From Porphyromonas gulae DSM 15663 (lineage in GTDB: Bacteria > Bacteroidota > Bacteroidia > Bacteroidales > Porphyromonadaceae), in the NCBI RefSeq assembly GCF_000378065.1, contig NZ_KB899150.1, positions 9,437 through 73,436 on the forward strand: 64,000 nucleotides of DNA, given 5' to 3'. Positions 1 through 8,032 of the stretch are shown here, in pieces (the first letter of the stretch is position 1; each line of letters starts with the position of its first letter). The translations under genes were made by a program, and so were the position numbers. The notes beneath the pieces were generated by a model, which was given only the letters and a program-made list of their open reading frames with translations, did not search any database and was not told where the DNA came from.

Positions 1-2
1 AT

Positions 3-1061
3 GAGCATGTAACATTTGCAGACGCACTCCTTTCAAAGCGTTATCGCAAAGCACAAAACGACTTCCTCAATCAGATTGACAGGCTTATTGATTGGCGTCC
101 GATTCGGACGCTGATCAACAAGAAATACACGAAGCGACAAAATGCCATCGGTGCCCCGGCTTATGACGTGATTCTCTTATTCAAGATGTTGCTTCCGGAG
201 ATATGGTACAACCTCAGTGATTGTGCTCTGGAGGAGCGTATCAATGATTCAATCACTTTTTCCCGATTCTTGGGGTTGAAAATGGAAGAGGTTTCTCCCG
301 ACCACAGCACCATCAGTCGATTTCGTTCGGCACTGACCGAACCGGGCCTGATGGACAAACTTTTGGTGCAGTTTAATAAGCAACTTTCCCTGCATCACAT
401 TTCGATAAGGGAAGGGGTGCTTGTCGATGCAAGCCTCGTGGAGACGCCATATAAACCCAATGGAAGCATTACGATTGAAGTCGCAGACGACAGGGAAGAC
501 AATCGGAGCGAGCAGGAAAAAGAGGCGGAGGAGGATTATCAAAAACAGGTTGTCCGTCAGCGTAAAGGGACGGATGAAGAAGCCCGTTGGGTGTACAAAC
601 AAAAGTGTTATCACTACGGATACAAAAAGCATTGTTTGACCAATGTTCAAGGCATTGTTCAAAGGGTGATAACGACTGCAGCAAACCGCAGTGATACGAA
701 GGAGCTTATTCCGCTATTGGAGAGTATAAACATTCCACAAGGCACAGCCATCCTGGCGGACAAAGGATATGCTTCTCGAGAAAATCGTTCGTACCTGCAA
801 ACACATCACCTTCAAGACGGGATTATGCACAAGGCACAACGCAACAGGGCATTGACCGAGAAAGAGAAGCAACGAAACAAAGCAATCAGTCCGATACGGA
901 CTACTATCGAACGCACCTTTGGCAGTATTCGTCGGTGGTTTCATGGCGGACGATGTCGCTACCGAGGGCTTGCAAAGACCCATACCCAAAACATTCTTGA
1001 GAGCATCGCCTTTAACCTATACAGAACACCCGGGATAATTATGTCCTCATGTGTAGGATAA
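3..1061 (+). CDS. IS5-family transposase, 5'-truncated by window edge
   Basis: This DDE transposase cuts and joins the element ends. The frame is open from position 3 (reading EHVTFADALL), so about ten N-terminal residues lie outside the window; an internal ATG at 168 is not the start. A DUF772-type N-terminal domain with INKKYTKRQNAIGAPAY is followed by the catalytic triad: Asp in VDASLVET, Asp in LADKGYASRENR and Glu in TTIERTFGSIRRWF. The visible part has no stops or frameshifts, so the copy is probably active. It closely resembles the ISPg1/IS1126 group of P. gingivalis, a name given from memory. Confidence 0.9.
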   Translation, partial: EHVTFADALLSKRYRKAQNDFLNQIDRLIDWRPIRTLINKKYTKRQNAIGAPAYDVILLFKMLLPEIWYNLSDCALEERINDSITFSRFLGLKMEEVSPDHSTISRFRSALTEPGLMDKLLVQFNKQLSLHHISIREGVLVDASLVETPYKPNGSITIEVADDREDNRSEQEKEAEEDYQKQVVRQRKGTDEEARWVYKQKCYHYGYKKHCLTNVQGIVQRVITTAANRSDTKELIPLLESINIPQGTAILADKGYASRENRSYLQTHHLQDGIMHKAQRNRALTEKEKQRNKAISPIRTTIERTFGSIRRWFHGGRCRYRGLAKTHTQNILESIAFNLYRTPGIIMSSCVG

Positions 1062-1070
1062 GACATAATT

Positions 1071-1107
1071 ACCCTTGCGGAGCTCGTTCATGTAGCTCCG
1101 CAAGGGT
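1071..1107 (+). terminator. Inverted repeat behind the transposase
   Basis: A perfect 14-bp stem (1071-1084 and 1094-1107) with a 9-nt loop begins 10 bases after the transposase stop. No clean T-run follows, so it may act as a weak terminator or an mRNA 3'-end stabiliser rather than a strong intrinsic terminator. Confidence 0.45.
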
Positions 1108-1207
1108 GATTTACAAGCCCTTTTATCCCTTGCTTCCTCCCAAATTCTTCGCTCCTTTTATCCGAAGAATGCCTCTTTCATACATCTCCTTATTTTTCAA
1201 AGGTCTC

Positions 1208-1565
1208 ATTCATGGAGGAGATTTTTCAGATTGTTTTTCGTCGAATTTGTTTCTAAAAGCAAGATTATTCACAAGAAAGCGTTTATTTTGCAACTTGTTA
1301 TAAAAACATTATGCGATCAGTCCTGAAGAGAGTATTCTGTCTTTTTGCTTTATGAAGATAGAGCCGTCTATAGAGTATATATTGTTTTATTTTTTTCTTT
1401 GGACAGAACAATTAAACGTAAATTTTCGTTCTTATAGAGTGGGGATATAACAGAATAGAACATTTGAGGCGAAAAAAGAGCATGCGCACCACCAATCTCC
1501 AGTAAACTGGAGCTTCTTTTGTAGCCCATTAATATAAAAACAACTATTTTTTGGAGGAGAAGAAG
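1208..1565. other. Intergenic region between IS end and rprY
   Basis: About 360 bases lie between the IS right end and the rprY start. The stretch is AT-rich and contains no supportable gene; the long opposite-strand frame at 1368-2225 is a shadow of rprY. It presumably holds the rprY promoter, but I cannot pick a convincing TAnnTTTG element. Confidence 0.5.
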
Positions 1566-2297
1566 ATGGAAGAAAAAACAAGAATCTTTCTCTGCGAGGA
1601 CGATAGTAATATCGGACCGCTCTTGAAAGAATTTCTCGAGACGAAAGATTACATCGTCGATCTTTATGGTGATGGAGAAGAGGGTTATTCCAACTACGTC
1701 AAGAATTCGTATGACATTTGTGTGCTCGACATCATGATGCCGCGTAAGGATGGCATCACGTTGGCACAGGATATACGGTTGATCGATCCGGATATGCCCA
1801 TTATTTTCCTTAGTGCTAAAGCGAAGAAAGAAGATATTATCGAAGGATTCAAAATCGGAGCTGACGATTATGTCACCAAACCTTTCAGTATGGAAGAGTT
1901 GGCTATGCGTATCGAAGCCGTACTGCGACGCTCTGGTGCACGTTCGAACAAGTATATGCTCTACTACCGTATCGGTAAGTACTTGTTCGATACTCAGAAG
2001 CAAACCATCGCGATCGATGATCAGGTGACTCGATTGACTACCAAAGAAAACGAGCTGTTGGCCTTGCTTTGTGCCAATGCTAATGAAACCCTTGAGCGCA
2101 ACTATGCCCTGAAGACGATATGGGCGGATGACAACTATTTCAATGCAAGAAGCATGGATGTTTATGTCACGAAGTTGCGCAAGCTCTTGAAAGGTGATTC
2201 TCAAATCGAGATCAAGAATATTCACGGAAAGGGCTATAAGCTGGTGACTCCGCTCAAAGAGAAGGAGTTACAAGAGGAGCTGATCAAAGAGGTCTAA
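1566..2297 (+). CDS. rprY: OmpR/PhoB-family response regulator RprY
   Basis: This is a cytoplasmic DNA-binding response regulator of 243 residues. The receiver domain spans about residues 4-120, with acidic pocket residues in CEDD, the phospho-acceptor Asp55 in VLDIMMP and the conserved Lys in DYVTKPF. The winged-helix effector domain covers about 135-235 and ends in GKGYKLVTP. ATG 1566 is chosen over the in-frame TTG at 1551 because GGAGGAG at 1553-1559 makes a well-spaced ribosome site for it. No sensor kinase gene is adjacent, which fits the known orphan status of P. gingivalis RprY, reported to affect oxidative stress and Na+-NQR genes. The acetyltransferase downstream is reported to be cotranscribed and to acetylate RprY (literature, from memory). 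Confidence 0.95.
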   Translation: MEEKTRIFLCEDDSNIGPLLKEFLETKDYIVDLYGDGEEGYSNYVKNSYDICVLDIMMPRKDGITLAQDIRLIDPDMPIIFLSAKAKKEDIIEGFKIGADDYVTKPFSMEELAMRIEAVLRRSGARSNKYMLYYRIGKYLFDTQKQTIAIDDQVTRLTTKENELLALLCANANETLERNYALKTIWADDNYFNARSMDVYVTKLRKLLKGDSQIEIKNIHGKGYKLVTPLKEKELQEELIKEV

Positions 2298-2337
2298 AGA
2301 GCAACTTTCCGCCCCCTCTCCGTCTGGAAAGAGAATG

Positions 2338-2366
2338 AGGCTGTGCAGTATCCTGCTGTGCAGCCT
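2338..2366 (+). terminator. Hairpin between rprY and the acetyltransferase gene
   Basis: AGGCTGTGCAG at 2338-2348 pairs imperfectly with CTGCTGTGCAGCCT at 2353-2366, in the 107-base gap after rprY. Only a short T-poor tail follows. If rprY and the next gene are cotranscribed, this would act as a partial terminator or attenuator. Confidence 0.4.
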
Positions 2367-2404
2367 TATCTATTCCTGATACATATTATATAGTACTAAA
2401 AACA

Positions 2405-2968
2405 ATGCTTCGATTTTCTGACTTAAAGTCTTTCTCCGATGCAGATCGATCTGCAGTTATCCGATATGTATGGGAGCTGTACACGACTTCGTTTCCTGCA
2501 GAGGAGAGACGCTCGTATGACAATTTCTTACGTACGGTTCTTTCAGACCCATCTTGCAGCCTCTTTCTGATCGGGGAGCGTGATGTAGCGGAAGAGGCCA
2601 AAGGTTTTATCATTAGCTGGACTTTGTCGCCCGAATTGTCTTTTATCGAGCATTTTGCCATCGCTCCCGAATGGAGAAATCGTAATATAGGGCAGACTGC
2701 CATAGAAATGATGACAGCATTGGCTCTGTCCTCGGATTCATGTGTACTGCTGGAAGCTGAGCCTCCCCTGACGGAGATTGCCAGACGACGAATCGGCTTT
2801 TATGAAAGAGCCGGATTCGAAATTATTGATACCGACTATACACAGCCTCCGTATGAAGAGGACGGTAGGGGAGTGCCGCTGTATTTGATGGCTTATAATA
2901 ATGGAGAGATTGACGCGAAGAGTGCAACGAAACTGTTGTATGGAACGGTCTATAATTGCCCCCGTTAA
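2405..2968 (+). CDS. GNAT-family N-acetyltransferase (Pat-like)
   Basis: The predicted protein has 187 residues and belongs to the GNAT fold that transfers acetyl from acetyl-CoA to an amine. The acetyl-CoA binding region is visible as FAIAPEWRNRNIGQTAIEMM at about residues 84-103, matching the Q/R-x-x-G-x-A loop, followed by a C-terminal strand region with YERAGFEI. It lies 107 bases after rprY on the same strand. Published work on P. gingivalis describes the gene after rprY as a protein acetyltransferase (Pat) that acetylates RprY; that substrate is knowledge, not visible here. The next gene is convergent, so the transcript probably ends near 2970-3020. Confidence 0.85.
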   Translation: MLRFSDLKSFSDADRSAVIRYVWELYTTSFPAEERRSYDNFLRTVLSDPSCSLFLIGERDVAEEAKGFIISWTLSPELSFIEHFAIAPEWRNRNIGQTAIEMMTALALSSDSCVLLEAEPPLTEIARRRIGFYERAGFEIIDTDYTQPPYEEDGRGVPLYLMAYNNGEIDAKSATKLLYGTVYNCPR

Positions 2969-3019
2969 TCAGCCTTTGGCAAACGCACCGATTCTTCCTG
3001 TAGAAATAGCGGAGGGAAA

Positions 3020-3955
3020 TTATCCTTTCCAGTGCCGTCCCTGTATGATATTGCGTTCTTGAATGCGACGACGGATCAGGTGTGTGAACTCATGATTCTT
3101 CAATCCCCATTTCGGCATCAGGAGAAGTTCGGCCGGAGACTGTGATACGAAACGTTCAAGCACAATATCAGGACGCAGGCGTTCGATGAAATCAAGACAC
3201 AGGTCGATATATTCCTCCTCGGAGTAAAAATGAAAGTCTGAGGGATTCTCTGCGTATTCTTTGGCCATGGCCGTACCTCGGATGATTTGCAGTTGATGCA
3301 ACTTCAGCGTGGTCACGGGCAATGCCGATACCTCGTCAGCGTGCCTGAGTATATCCACCCTGCTTTCCCCCGGTAGTCCGAGGATCAGATGCACACCTAC
3401 CGGCAATCCCGCCTTAGCCGTTCGCTCGATAGCTGCCATACTATCCGACCAGAGGTGTCCGCGATTCACTCGCCGGAGAGTGCTGTCCAGCGTACTCTCT
3501 ACACCATATTCCACGAGAACAAATACTCTTTCCGACAAATCCTTCAAGTAGGACAAAAGAGAATCCGGCATGCAATCCGGTCGGGTACCTATAATAATGC
3601 CTACTACATTGGGGTAGTTCAGGGCTTCTTCGTACTTGCGGATGATCTCGGCTTGCTCTCCATAAGTATTGGTATAGGCTTGGAAATAGGCCAGGTATTT
3701 CATCTGAGGATACTTCCGAGCGAAGAAAGCTATCCCGTCTCTTAGCTGTTCCGACACGGAGTGGTGTCTCATGGCGAAGGCAGGACTGAAGGTCTGATTG
3801 TTACAATAGGTGCAGCCACCCCATCCTTTCAGTCCGTCTCGGTTGGGACAGGTGAAGCCTGCGTTGAGGGTAATCTTCTGTACCTTATAGTGTGGAAATA
3901 CCTGCCGGAGGTAGTCGCCGAACTCTCTGTATCCTTGGCTTGGAGCTGTCATCAT
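3020..3955 (-). CDS. Radical SAM protein, TIGR01212/YhcC family
   Basis: This 311-residue protein has the radical SAM cluster motif CPNRDGLKGWGGCTYC near the N-terminus, with the CxxxCxxC variant spacing typical of the TIGR01212 family. Further family landmarks are YFQAYTNTYGE, IGTRPDC and HLILGLPGE across the TIM-barrel core. The reaction of this family is not established. There is an ATG at 3955 and a second at 3952. A TATCTTTG (-7-like) element on the minus strand at 3961-3968 lies so close to the ATG that the mRNA could be almost leaderless. The gene converges with the acetyltransferase and is divergent from the TonB receptor. Confidence 0.9.
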   Translation of the reverse strand: MMTAPSQGYREFGDYLRQVFPHYKVQKITLNAGFTCPNRDGLKGWGGCTYCNNQTFSPAFAMRHHSVSEQLRDGIAFFARKYPQMKYLAYFQAYTNTYGEQAEIIRKYEEALNYPNVVGIIIGTRPDCMPDSLLSYLKDLSERVFVLVEYGVESTLDSTLRRVNRGHLWSDSMAAIERTAKAGLPVGVHLILGLPGESRVDILRHADEVSALPVTTLKLHQLQIIRGTAMAKEYAENPSDFHFYSEEEYIDLCLDFIERLRPDIVLERFVSQSPAELLLMPKWGLKNHEFTHLIRRRIQERNIIQGRHWKG

Positions 3956-4102
3956 TAGACCAAAGATAGCGGATATTTTACCCTATTGATACAAAGCCAT
4001 GCCAACCCATTCTCTTTTCTCCGCGCTCTTTGCTGCGAACGAATTGGTGTAGGAGGCGAATCTCTATTTTCAGGCCGACAAATTCCAATAGATTATTCCC
4101 TT

Positions 4103-6442
4103 ATGAAGAAAAAGCTGTTTGCCATTTGCCTCTCTTTGATCGGTTTTCTGCCCTGTATGCAGGCTTCCACGGTTCATACCGAAGCGATCGAAAAAGAAAC
4201 GGATAGTTTGTACTCACACATCTTGGACAAAGTAGTTGTCCTCTCTACCGGTACATTCATCAAGGAGACCAACGCCCTGATGAAGCTACCGGGGGCATAT
4301 TCCATCCTGAACACCCGTCTTCTGGAGCAGTCCCGCATCACGTCCATTCCTGTATTGACGAGCTATGTGCCCAATCTTTATATACCCGAATACGGCTCCA
4401 AAATGTCGTCAGCCATGTATTTAAGAGGGGTAGGGGCTCGCAGTAGCGGACAGACCATCGGTATATATGTGGATGGAGTGCCGTATTTGAATAGAAGTTC
4501 CTTCAACTTCGAGTTGGCCGACGTGCAGGGAGTGCAGATCCTTCGTGGTCCTCAGGGTACTCTCTACGGCAGAAATGCCATGGCCGGCGTGATCAACGTC
4601 CATACCCGATCCCCGTTTGCACCCAAGCGAACGGAGCTGACAGGCGGTGCAGGGAGGAATGGCTTCTACAACTTCAAGGCCAAAGGCAATCTGCACATCT
4701 CGGAACGTATGGCCTTGGCTTATGCCGCCTATGCGGACAAAGCGGACGGCTACAATCGTAACGACTTCACCGGCAAATGGGCTGACGGGGAGAGCAATAT
4801 CGGCGGACGTCTGAAGTTGGAAATGCACCCGGACGAAACCCTGCAAATGTCGCTTGGCGCGGATTATGACTTCGGCGATCAGGCTGCATTCCCTTATCGC
4901 AAATACGATGAAACCACCGGTGTGCTACACCCCGTAGACTATAATGACGAAGGACACTACCGCCGGCATATACTGACGTCGCGATTCCTGCTGAATAAAA
5001 AGTTTGTCCCCTTCACCATCAGTTCCGCCACGGGCTTCCAGCTCTTGAACGATGAGATGAATATGGATCAGGACTATACCCGGCTCGATTTGTTTGCCAT
5101 TACACAGCGACAAAAGAACCATAGCCTGACGCAGGAATTTGCCCTGCGGGACAATTCTTCGGGTCGCTATCATTGGAGTGCCGGCCTGTTCGGATTCTAT
5201 GATTACAATTCGCTCGACGTTCCTATCCTCTTCAAGAAAGATGGCATCCGCACCATGTTGCAGACGCAGTTCGACAAACTCAATGCCATGCCTCAAATCC
5301 CTGTCATCCTCACGGCGGATATGTCGAGCGATCTCACCCTTCCCGGACACTTCGACCGGCCTACGCTCGGAGCCGCCCTCTTCCACCAGTCCACGATAGA
5401 CGACCTGTTCGTTCGCGGACTTTCTGCCACCATCGGACTCAGGTTGGACTACGAATACCAGCGATTCGACTACTACGAATCTGCTTCCTTTCCGATATTC
5501 GTTACGGTGAAAGCCACCGGCCAAACCTATCCCCTCAGTGTGCCGAGTGTGATGGAGGGCAGGGAGTCGAAGGCCACGTGGGAACTACTACCCAAATTCT
5601 CGCTCAAATACGCTCCGTCGGCTGACCTGACTACTTACTTTTCGATGGCAAAAGGTTACAAAGCCGGAGGATACAACGAGCAGGTCTTTGCCGACCTCAT
5701 CATGCAACAGCAACAAAGCGATCTCATGTCCGCCGTCATGAACCAACCGTTCAAACCCGTGGTGGACAACGTGGAGCAGACGATCTCCTTCAAACCCGAA
5801 TACAGCCACAGTTACGAACTCGGCTTGCACTGGAAGCCGCAGAAGCGGAGACTTGCCCTCGATGCCGCCCTCTTCCTTACCGACACGCGGGACCTCCAGC
5901 TCACCAGATTCGTGGACAACGGTACGGGGCGCATGATCGTCAATGCCGGACGCTCGCGCAGTATCGGCCTGGAGGCTTCGCTCCAAGCCCTCATCATGCG
6001 GGGACTGACCGTTACGGCCAATTACGGCTTTGCCCGTGCCGAATTTGTCGATTACACCGTGGAAAAGAAAATAGGCGGACAAGTGGTTTCGTTCGATTAC
6101 AAAGGCAAACGCGTCCCTTTCATCCCCTTGCACACCTATGCCTTGGTGCTCCATTACGATAGGGCCTTCTCCGGTTCGCTTATCGATCGTCTCTTCTGTA
6201 CGGTGGATCTCAATGGAGCCGGCTCCATCTATTGGAAAGAGGACAATACCGTGCGCCAACCGCCCTATCTGACACTGAACGGACGCATCGGTATCGGCAT
6301 GGGCATGGCTACCCTTTCGTTTTGGGGACGCAATTTGACGGATACGGACTACACCGTCTTTTATTTCGAATCTTTGGGCAATAAGTTCAAGCAGCAAGCC
6401 AAACCGCTGCGCTTCGGCCTCGAATGCACATTCACTCTGTAA
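4103..6442 (+). CDS. TonB-dependent outer-membrane receptor (siderophore/iron type)
   Basis: The product is 779 residues from ATG 4103. This start is preferred over an in-frame ATG at 3986 because it opens directly with a signal peptide, MKKKLFAICLSLIGFLPCMQA. The plug domain (about residues 45-170) includes YLRGVGARSSGQTIGIYVDG and VQILRGPQGTLYGRNAMAGV. The 22-strand barrel follows and ends in aromatic-rich LRFGLECTFTL. There is no N-terminal carboxypeptidase-D-like domain and no adjacent SusD gene, so it resembles iron, siderophore or haem receptors rather than RagA/SusC importers. The ligand cannot be read from sequence. Confidence 0.9.
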   Translation: MKKKLFAICLSLIGFLPCMQASTVHTEAIEKETDSLYSHILDKVVVLSTGTFIKETNALMKLPGAYSILNTRLLEQSRITSIPVLTSYVPNLYIPEYGSKMSSAMYLRGVGARSSGQTIGIYVDGVPYLNRSSFNFELADVQGVQILRGPQGTLYGRNAMAGVINVHTRSPFAPKRTELTGGAGRNGFYNFKAKGNLHISERMALAYAAYADKADGYNRNDFTGKWADGESNIGGRLKLEMHPDETLQMSLGADYDFGDQAAFPYRKYDETTGVLHPVDYNDEGHYRRHILTSRFLLNKKFVPFTISSATGFQLLNDEMNMDQDYTRLDLFAITQRQKNHSLTQEFALRDNSSGRYHWSAGLFGFYDYNSLDVPILFKKDGIRTMLQTQFDKLNAMPQIPVILTADMSSDLTLPGHFDRPTLGAALFHQSTIDDLFVRGLSATIGLRLDYEYQRFDYYESASFPIFVTVKATGQTYPLSVPSVMEGRESKATWELLPKFSLKYAPSADLTTYFSMAKGYKAGGYNEQVFADLIMQQQQSDLMSAVMNQPFKPVVDNVEQTISFKPEYSHSYELGLHWKPQKRRLALDAALFLTDTRDLQLTRFVDNGTGRMIVNAGRSRSIGLEASLQALIMRGLTVTANYGFARAEFVDYTVEKKIGGQVVSFDYKGKRVPFIPLHTYALVLHYDRAFSGSLIDRLFCTVDLNGAGSIYWKEDNTVRQPPYLTLNGRIGIGMGMATLSFWGRNLTDTDYTVFYFESLGNKFKQQAKPLRFGLECTFTL

Positions 6443-6646
6443 TTCTACTTTCATGTAGAACCGAGTTGTGTAAAATTGGATCGTTGATCCGATTTGAAGC
6501 AATTCAGACCGAGAAAATCGGATCCGACCGGAATCGTACACTCGTAAGAAACCGGAACTTCGGAATCCCTTTCGTAGTCTTAATCCTAAATTTATCGCAA
6601 CATCATGCTTGATACCGCATCGGGAAAGAAAAAAACAGCGATAAAA

Positions 6647-6678
6647 TTTGGTGGTATCAAATAAAACGCTCATCTTTG
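6647..6678 (+). promoter_or_regulatory. Candidate Bacteroidetes promoter for tRNA-Phe
   Basis: TTTG at 6647-6650, a 20-bp spacer and CATCTTTG at 6671-6678 approximate the TTTG-n19/20-TAnnTTTG consensus. The predicted start near 6685 lies about 10 bases before the tRNA. The -7 element differs from consensus at its first base. Confidence 0.5.
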
Positions 6679-6695
6679 CACCCATCAAGAGACAA

Positions 6696-6768
6696 GGTGC
6701 CATAGCTCAGTTGGTAGAGCAAAGGACTGAAAATCCTTGTGTCCCCGGTTCGATTCCTGGTGGCACCA
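6696..6768 (+). tRNA. tRNA-Phe (anticodon GAA)
   Basis: A 73-nt cloverleaf is visible. The acceptor stem is GGTGCCA with TGGCACC, the discriminator is A, the D-arm is GCTCAGTTGGTAGAGC, the anticodon loop is CTGAAAA with GAA at 6729-6731, and the T-arm is CCCCGGTTCGATTCCTGG. CCA is not encoded after the discriminator. It marks the left border of the AT-rich accessory interval that ends at tRNA-Ala near 14.4 kb. Confidence 0.97.
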
Positions 6769-6803
6769 CAATAAATCCTGAAAACCAAGGACCTACAAAC
6801 CAA

Positions 6804-6819
6804 GTACACGAAAGTGTAC
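6804..6819. repeat. Small palindrome just after tRNA-Phe
   Basis: GTACAC, GAAA, GTGTAC forms a perfect inverted repeat 36 bases downstream of the tRNA. It could be processing-related or a relic of a tRNA-linked integration site; no integrase gene is present, so this is only noted. Confidence 0.35.
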
Positions 6820-6826
6820 ACGAAAA

Positions 6827-6861
6827 CGCCCCGAAATACAGCATTTCGGGGCGTTTCTTTT
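6827..6861 (+). terminator. Intrinsic terminator of tRNA-Phe
   Basis: An 11-bp perfect stem CGCCCCGAAAT / ATTTCGGGGCG (6827-6837 with 6843-6853) with a 5-nt loop is followed by TTTCTTTT. It is a textbook intrinsic terminator about 60 bases after the tRNA. Confidence 0.85.
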
Positions 6862-6932
6862 ATCATGTTGAACCTCTGTCAGGTATTTTCTTTTTTCTTT
6901 TTAGTAGCTTTTTGATTAGGCTCCTAATTGGG

Positions 6933-7139
6933 TTATGAAATAAGTATATCGAAACCGTAGGCAGGGTTGCCTACGGCATTCTGAGTCTTGGTGTACTTCT
7001 TGTTCAGTAGGGTGCGGATACCTCGCCAATCAACACAAGCATTGATTTGGCGTAGAAAGGAGTGCTTCATCCGGTCGCGACGAACCTGAGTATATACTTG
7101 TAGGAAGCCGGGAGCCGGTTCGGTTGGTTTAGTTGCCAT
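6933..7139 (-). pseudogene. IS5-family transposase, N-terminal fragment
   Basis: The frame encodes 68 residues starting at the IS leader. Residues of the form KHSFLRQINACVDW and LLNKKYTKTQNAVGNPAY align with the N-terminus of the transposase at the window's left edge (FLNQIDRLIDW and INKKYTKRQNAIGAPAY). After NPAYG the match is lost and the frame stops seven codons later. All catalytic residues are missing, so it is non-functional. Confidence 0.8.
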
Positions 7140-7233
7140 GTTGATACAGTTAATTATGTGTAAATATGCTATTTATCAGTGATATACAACAACCACAACC
7201 CCTAAAAGACGCAAAGTGCCGTGCAATGGTCTC
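6933..7233 (-). mobile_element. Truncated IS5-family element remnant
   Basis: This fragment keeps one end of an IS: the terminal repeat ending in GGTCTC at 7233 (read inward GAGACCATTGCACGG), about 94 bases of leader, and the first part of the transposase frame. The rest of the element is missing. It lies immediately beyond the tRNA-Phe terminator. The inner boundary near 6933-6955 is where transposase homology stops, so it marks a deletion or recombination junction. It is a different IS from the one at the window's left edge, since the transposase fragment differs in sequence. Confidence 0.75.
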
Positions 7234-7241
7234 TACTAATG

Positions 7242-7286
7242 AAAAAACAGGGCAGACGTCTATCAATTAGCGTTGCCCTGTTTTTT
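7242..7286 (-). terminator. Terminator of the coiled-coil membrane protein gene
   Basis: AAAAAACAGGGCA at 7242-7254 pairs with TTGCCCTGTTTTTT at 7273-7286. Read on the minus strand it follows the gene ending at 7319 and finishes in a run of Ts; the plus-strand reading is equally good. It directly abuts the IS remnant end. Confidence 0.7.
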
Positions 7287-7318
7287 TAGTCTTGTTTTAA
7301 AGAGGTTTCCGGTCTCTC

Positions 7319-8032
7319 TTACCACTGTAGGATGTGGTAGCTGATGCCCACGCCGAGGTAGGGGCCTACAGCAGGTACAATGTCTTTGCTTACGAGGTCG
7401 TAGCCCGGCATAAAGCCGATACCGGCCTGAATACCGAATCCCCATCTTTTGCGATTGCGATACTTCGTAATGGAGGGATCGATAAAGCTGTTGAGCTTGC
7501 TGAATGTCACGTTTTCATTCTTGCTGCGAGCGATGATCTGATAGTCTTTTGTGAAATAGACTTCGAGCGGAATGTCCAAGTTGTATGTGAATTGTTGCAG
7601 ACGGATATTGTCCCGATGTATACGAACGAGGCTGTTGGCATTGATGGTCTGATCGGAGAAGGGGATGTTTACCAGACTGTCTAACGTGTATTCGATGATC
7701 TTGTCCTGATAAATGGTGTCCGTCACGACTACGCCTATATCGGAACCAGTCAGAATTTTCTTTTGCAGTTTCTTTTGCAATGACCGGATATTCTCATACA
7801 TCTCATTGTTCAGTTCTCTCAATTCGCTGATAGTGGCGATAAACGATTTCTTTTCCGCATAGAGATTTCCATTGGCATCTTTGAGGTAACGAATGGAGTC
7901 CAATGCTGCTTCCACATTGTGCTGAGCGATCCGCAGCTTGTTACGTACATTTCTATTCCACAAGAAAGAAGTGATAAGCAGTATGGCGAGTACTGCGATG
8001 ATTGATCCGATGGTAATGTTCTTTTTGTTCAT
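7319..8032 (-). CDS. Membrane-anchored coiled-coil protein, unknown function
   Basis: This is a 237-residue protein that I do not recognise by name. Residues about 5-25 (IGSIIAVLAILLITSFLW) form a single membrane anchor. Residues 30-90 are charged and heptad-like, predicting a coiled coil, and the C-terminal third is glycine- and aromatic-rich, ending in GPYLGVGISYHILQW as in small beta-barrel or phage-related envelope proteins. Its layout resembles the DUF6549/DUF6808-type proteins of Bacteroidetes mobile elements; this is only a similarity of layout. It has its own terminator and no same-strand partner. Confidence 0.65.
   Translation of the reverse strand: MNKKNITIGSIIAVLAILLITSFLWNRNVRNKLRIAQHNVEAALDSIRYLKDANGNLYAEKKSFIATISELRELNNEMYENIRSLQKKLQKKILTGSDIGVVVTDTIYQDKIIEYTLDSLVNIPFSDQTINANSLVRIHRDNIRLQQFTYNLDIPLEVYFTKDYQIIARSKNENVTFSKLNSFIDPSITKYRNRKRWGFGIQAGIGFMPGYDLVSKDIVPAVGPYLGVGISYHILQW

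Larger units (their letters stand above)
1..1207 (+). mobile_element. IS5-family insertion sequence, 5' end outside the window
   Basis: This is the right-hand part of an IS5-family element carrying one transposase gene. The right end is placed at 1207, where the sequence finishes in AAAGGTCTC. Read inward this gives GAGACCTTTG, the same GAGACC start seen at the end of the separate IS remnant at 7233. The left end and target duplication lie outside the window. Between the transposase stop and the right end there is a strong inverted repeat (1071-1084 with 1094-1107) that could block read-through. The family call is firm; the exact IS name and right boundary are inferred. Confidence 0.8.

Noticed and set aside
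1551-1565. TTG start extending RprY by five residues
   Set aside because: The GGAGGAG ribosome site lies inside the extension and is properly spaced for ATG 1566.
1368-2225. Long minus-strand ORF of 285 codons
   Set aside because: It is the antisense of rprY, has no family resemblance and no ribosome site.
5588-6703. 371-codon minus-strand ORF opposite the TonB receptor
   Set aside because: Antisense shadow of a clear outer-membrane receptor; composition is a mirror of the coding strand.
6648-6938. 96-codon plus-strand ORF
   Set aside because: It runs through the tRNA-Phe gene and its terminator.
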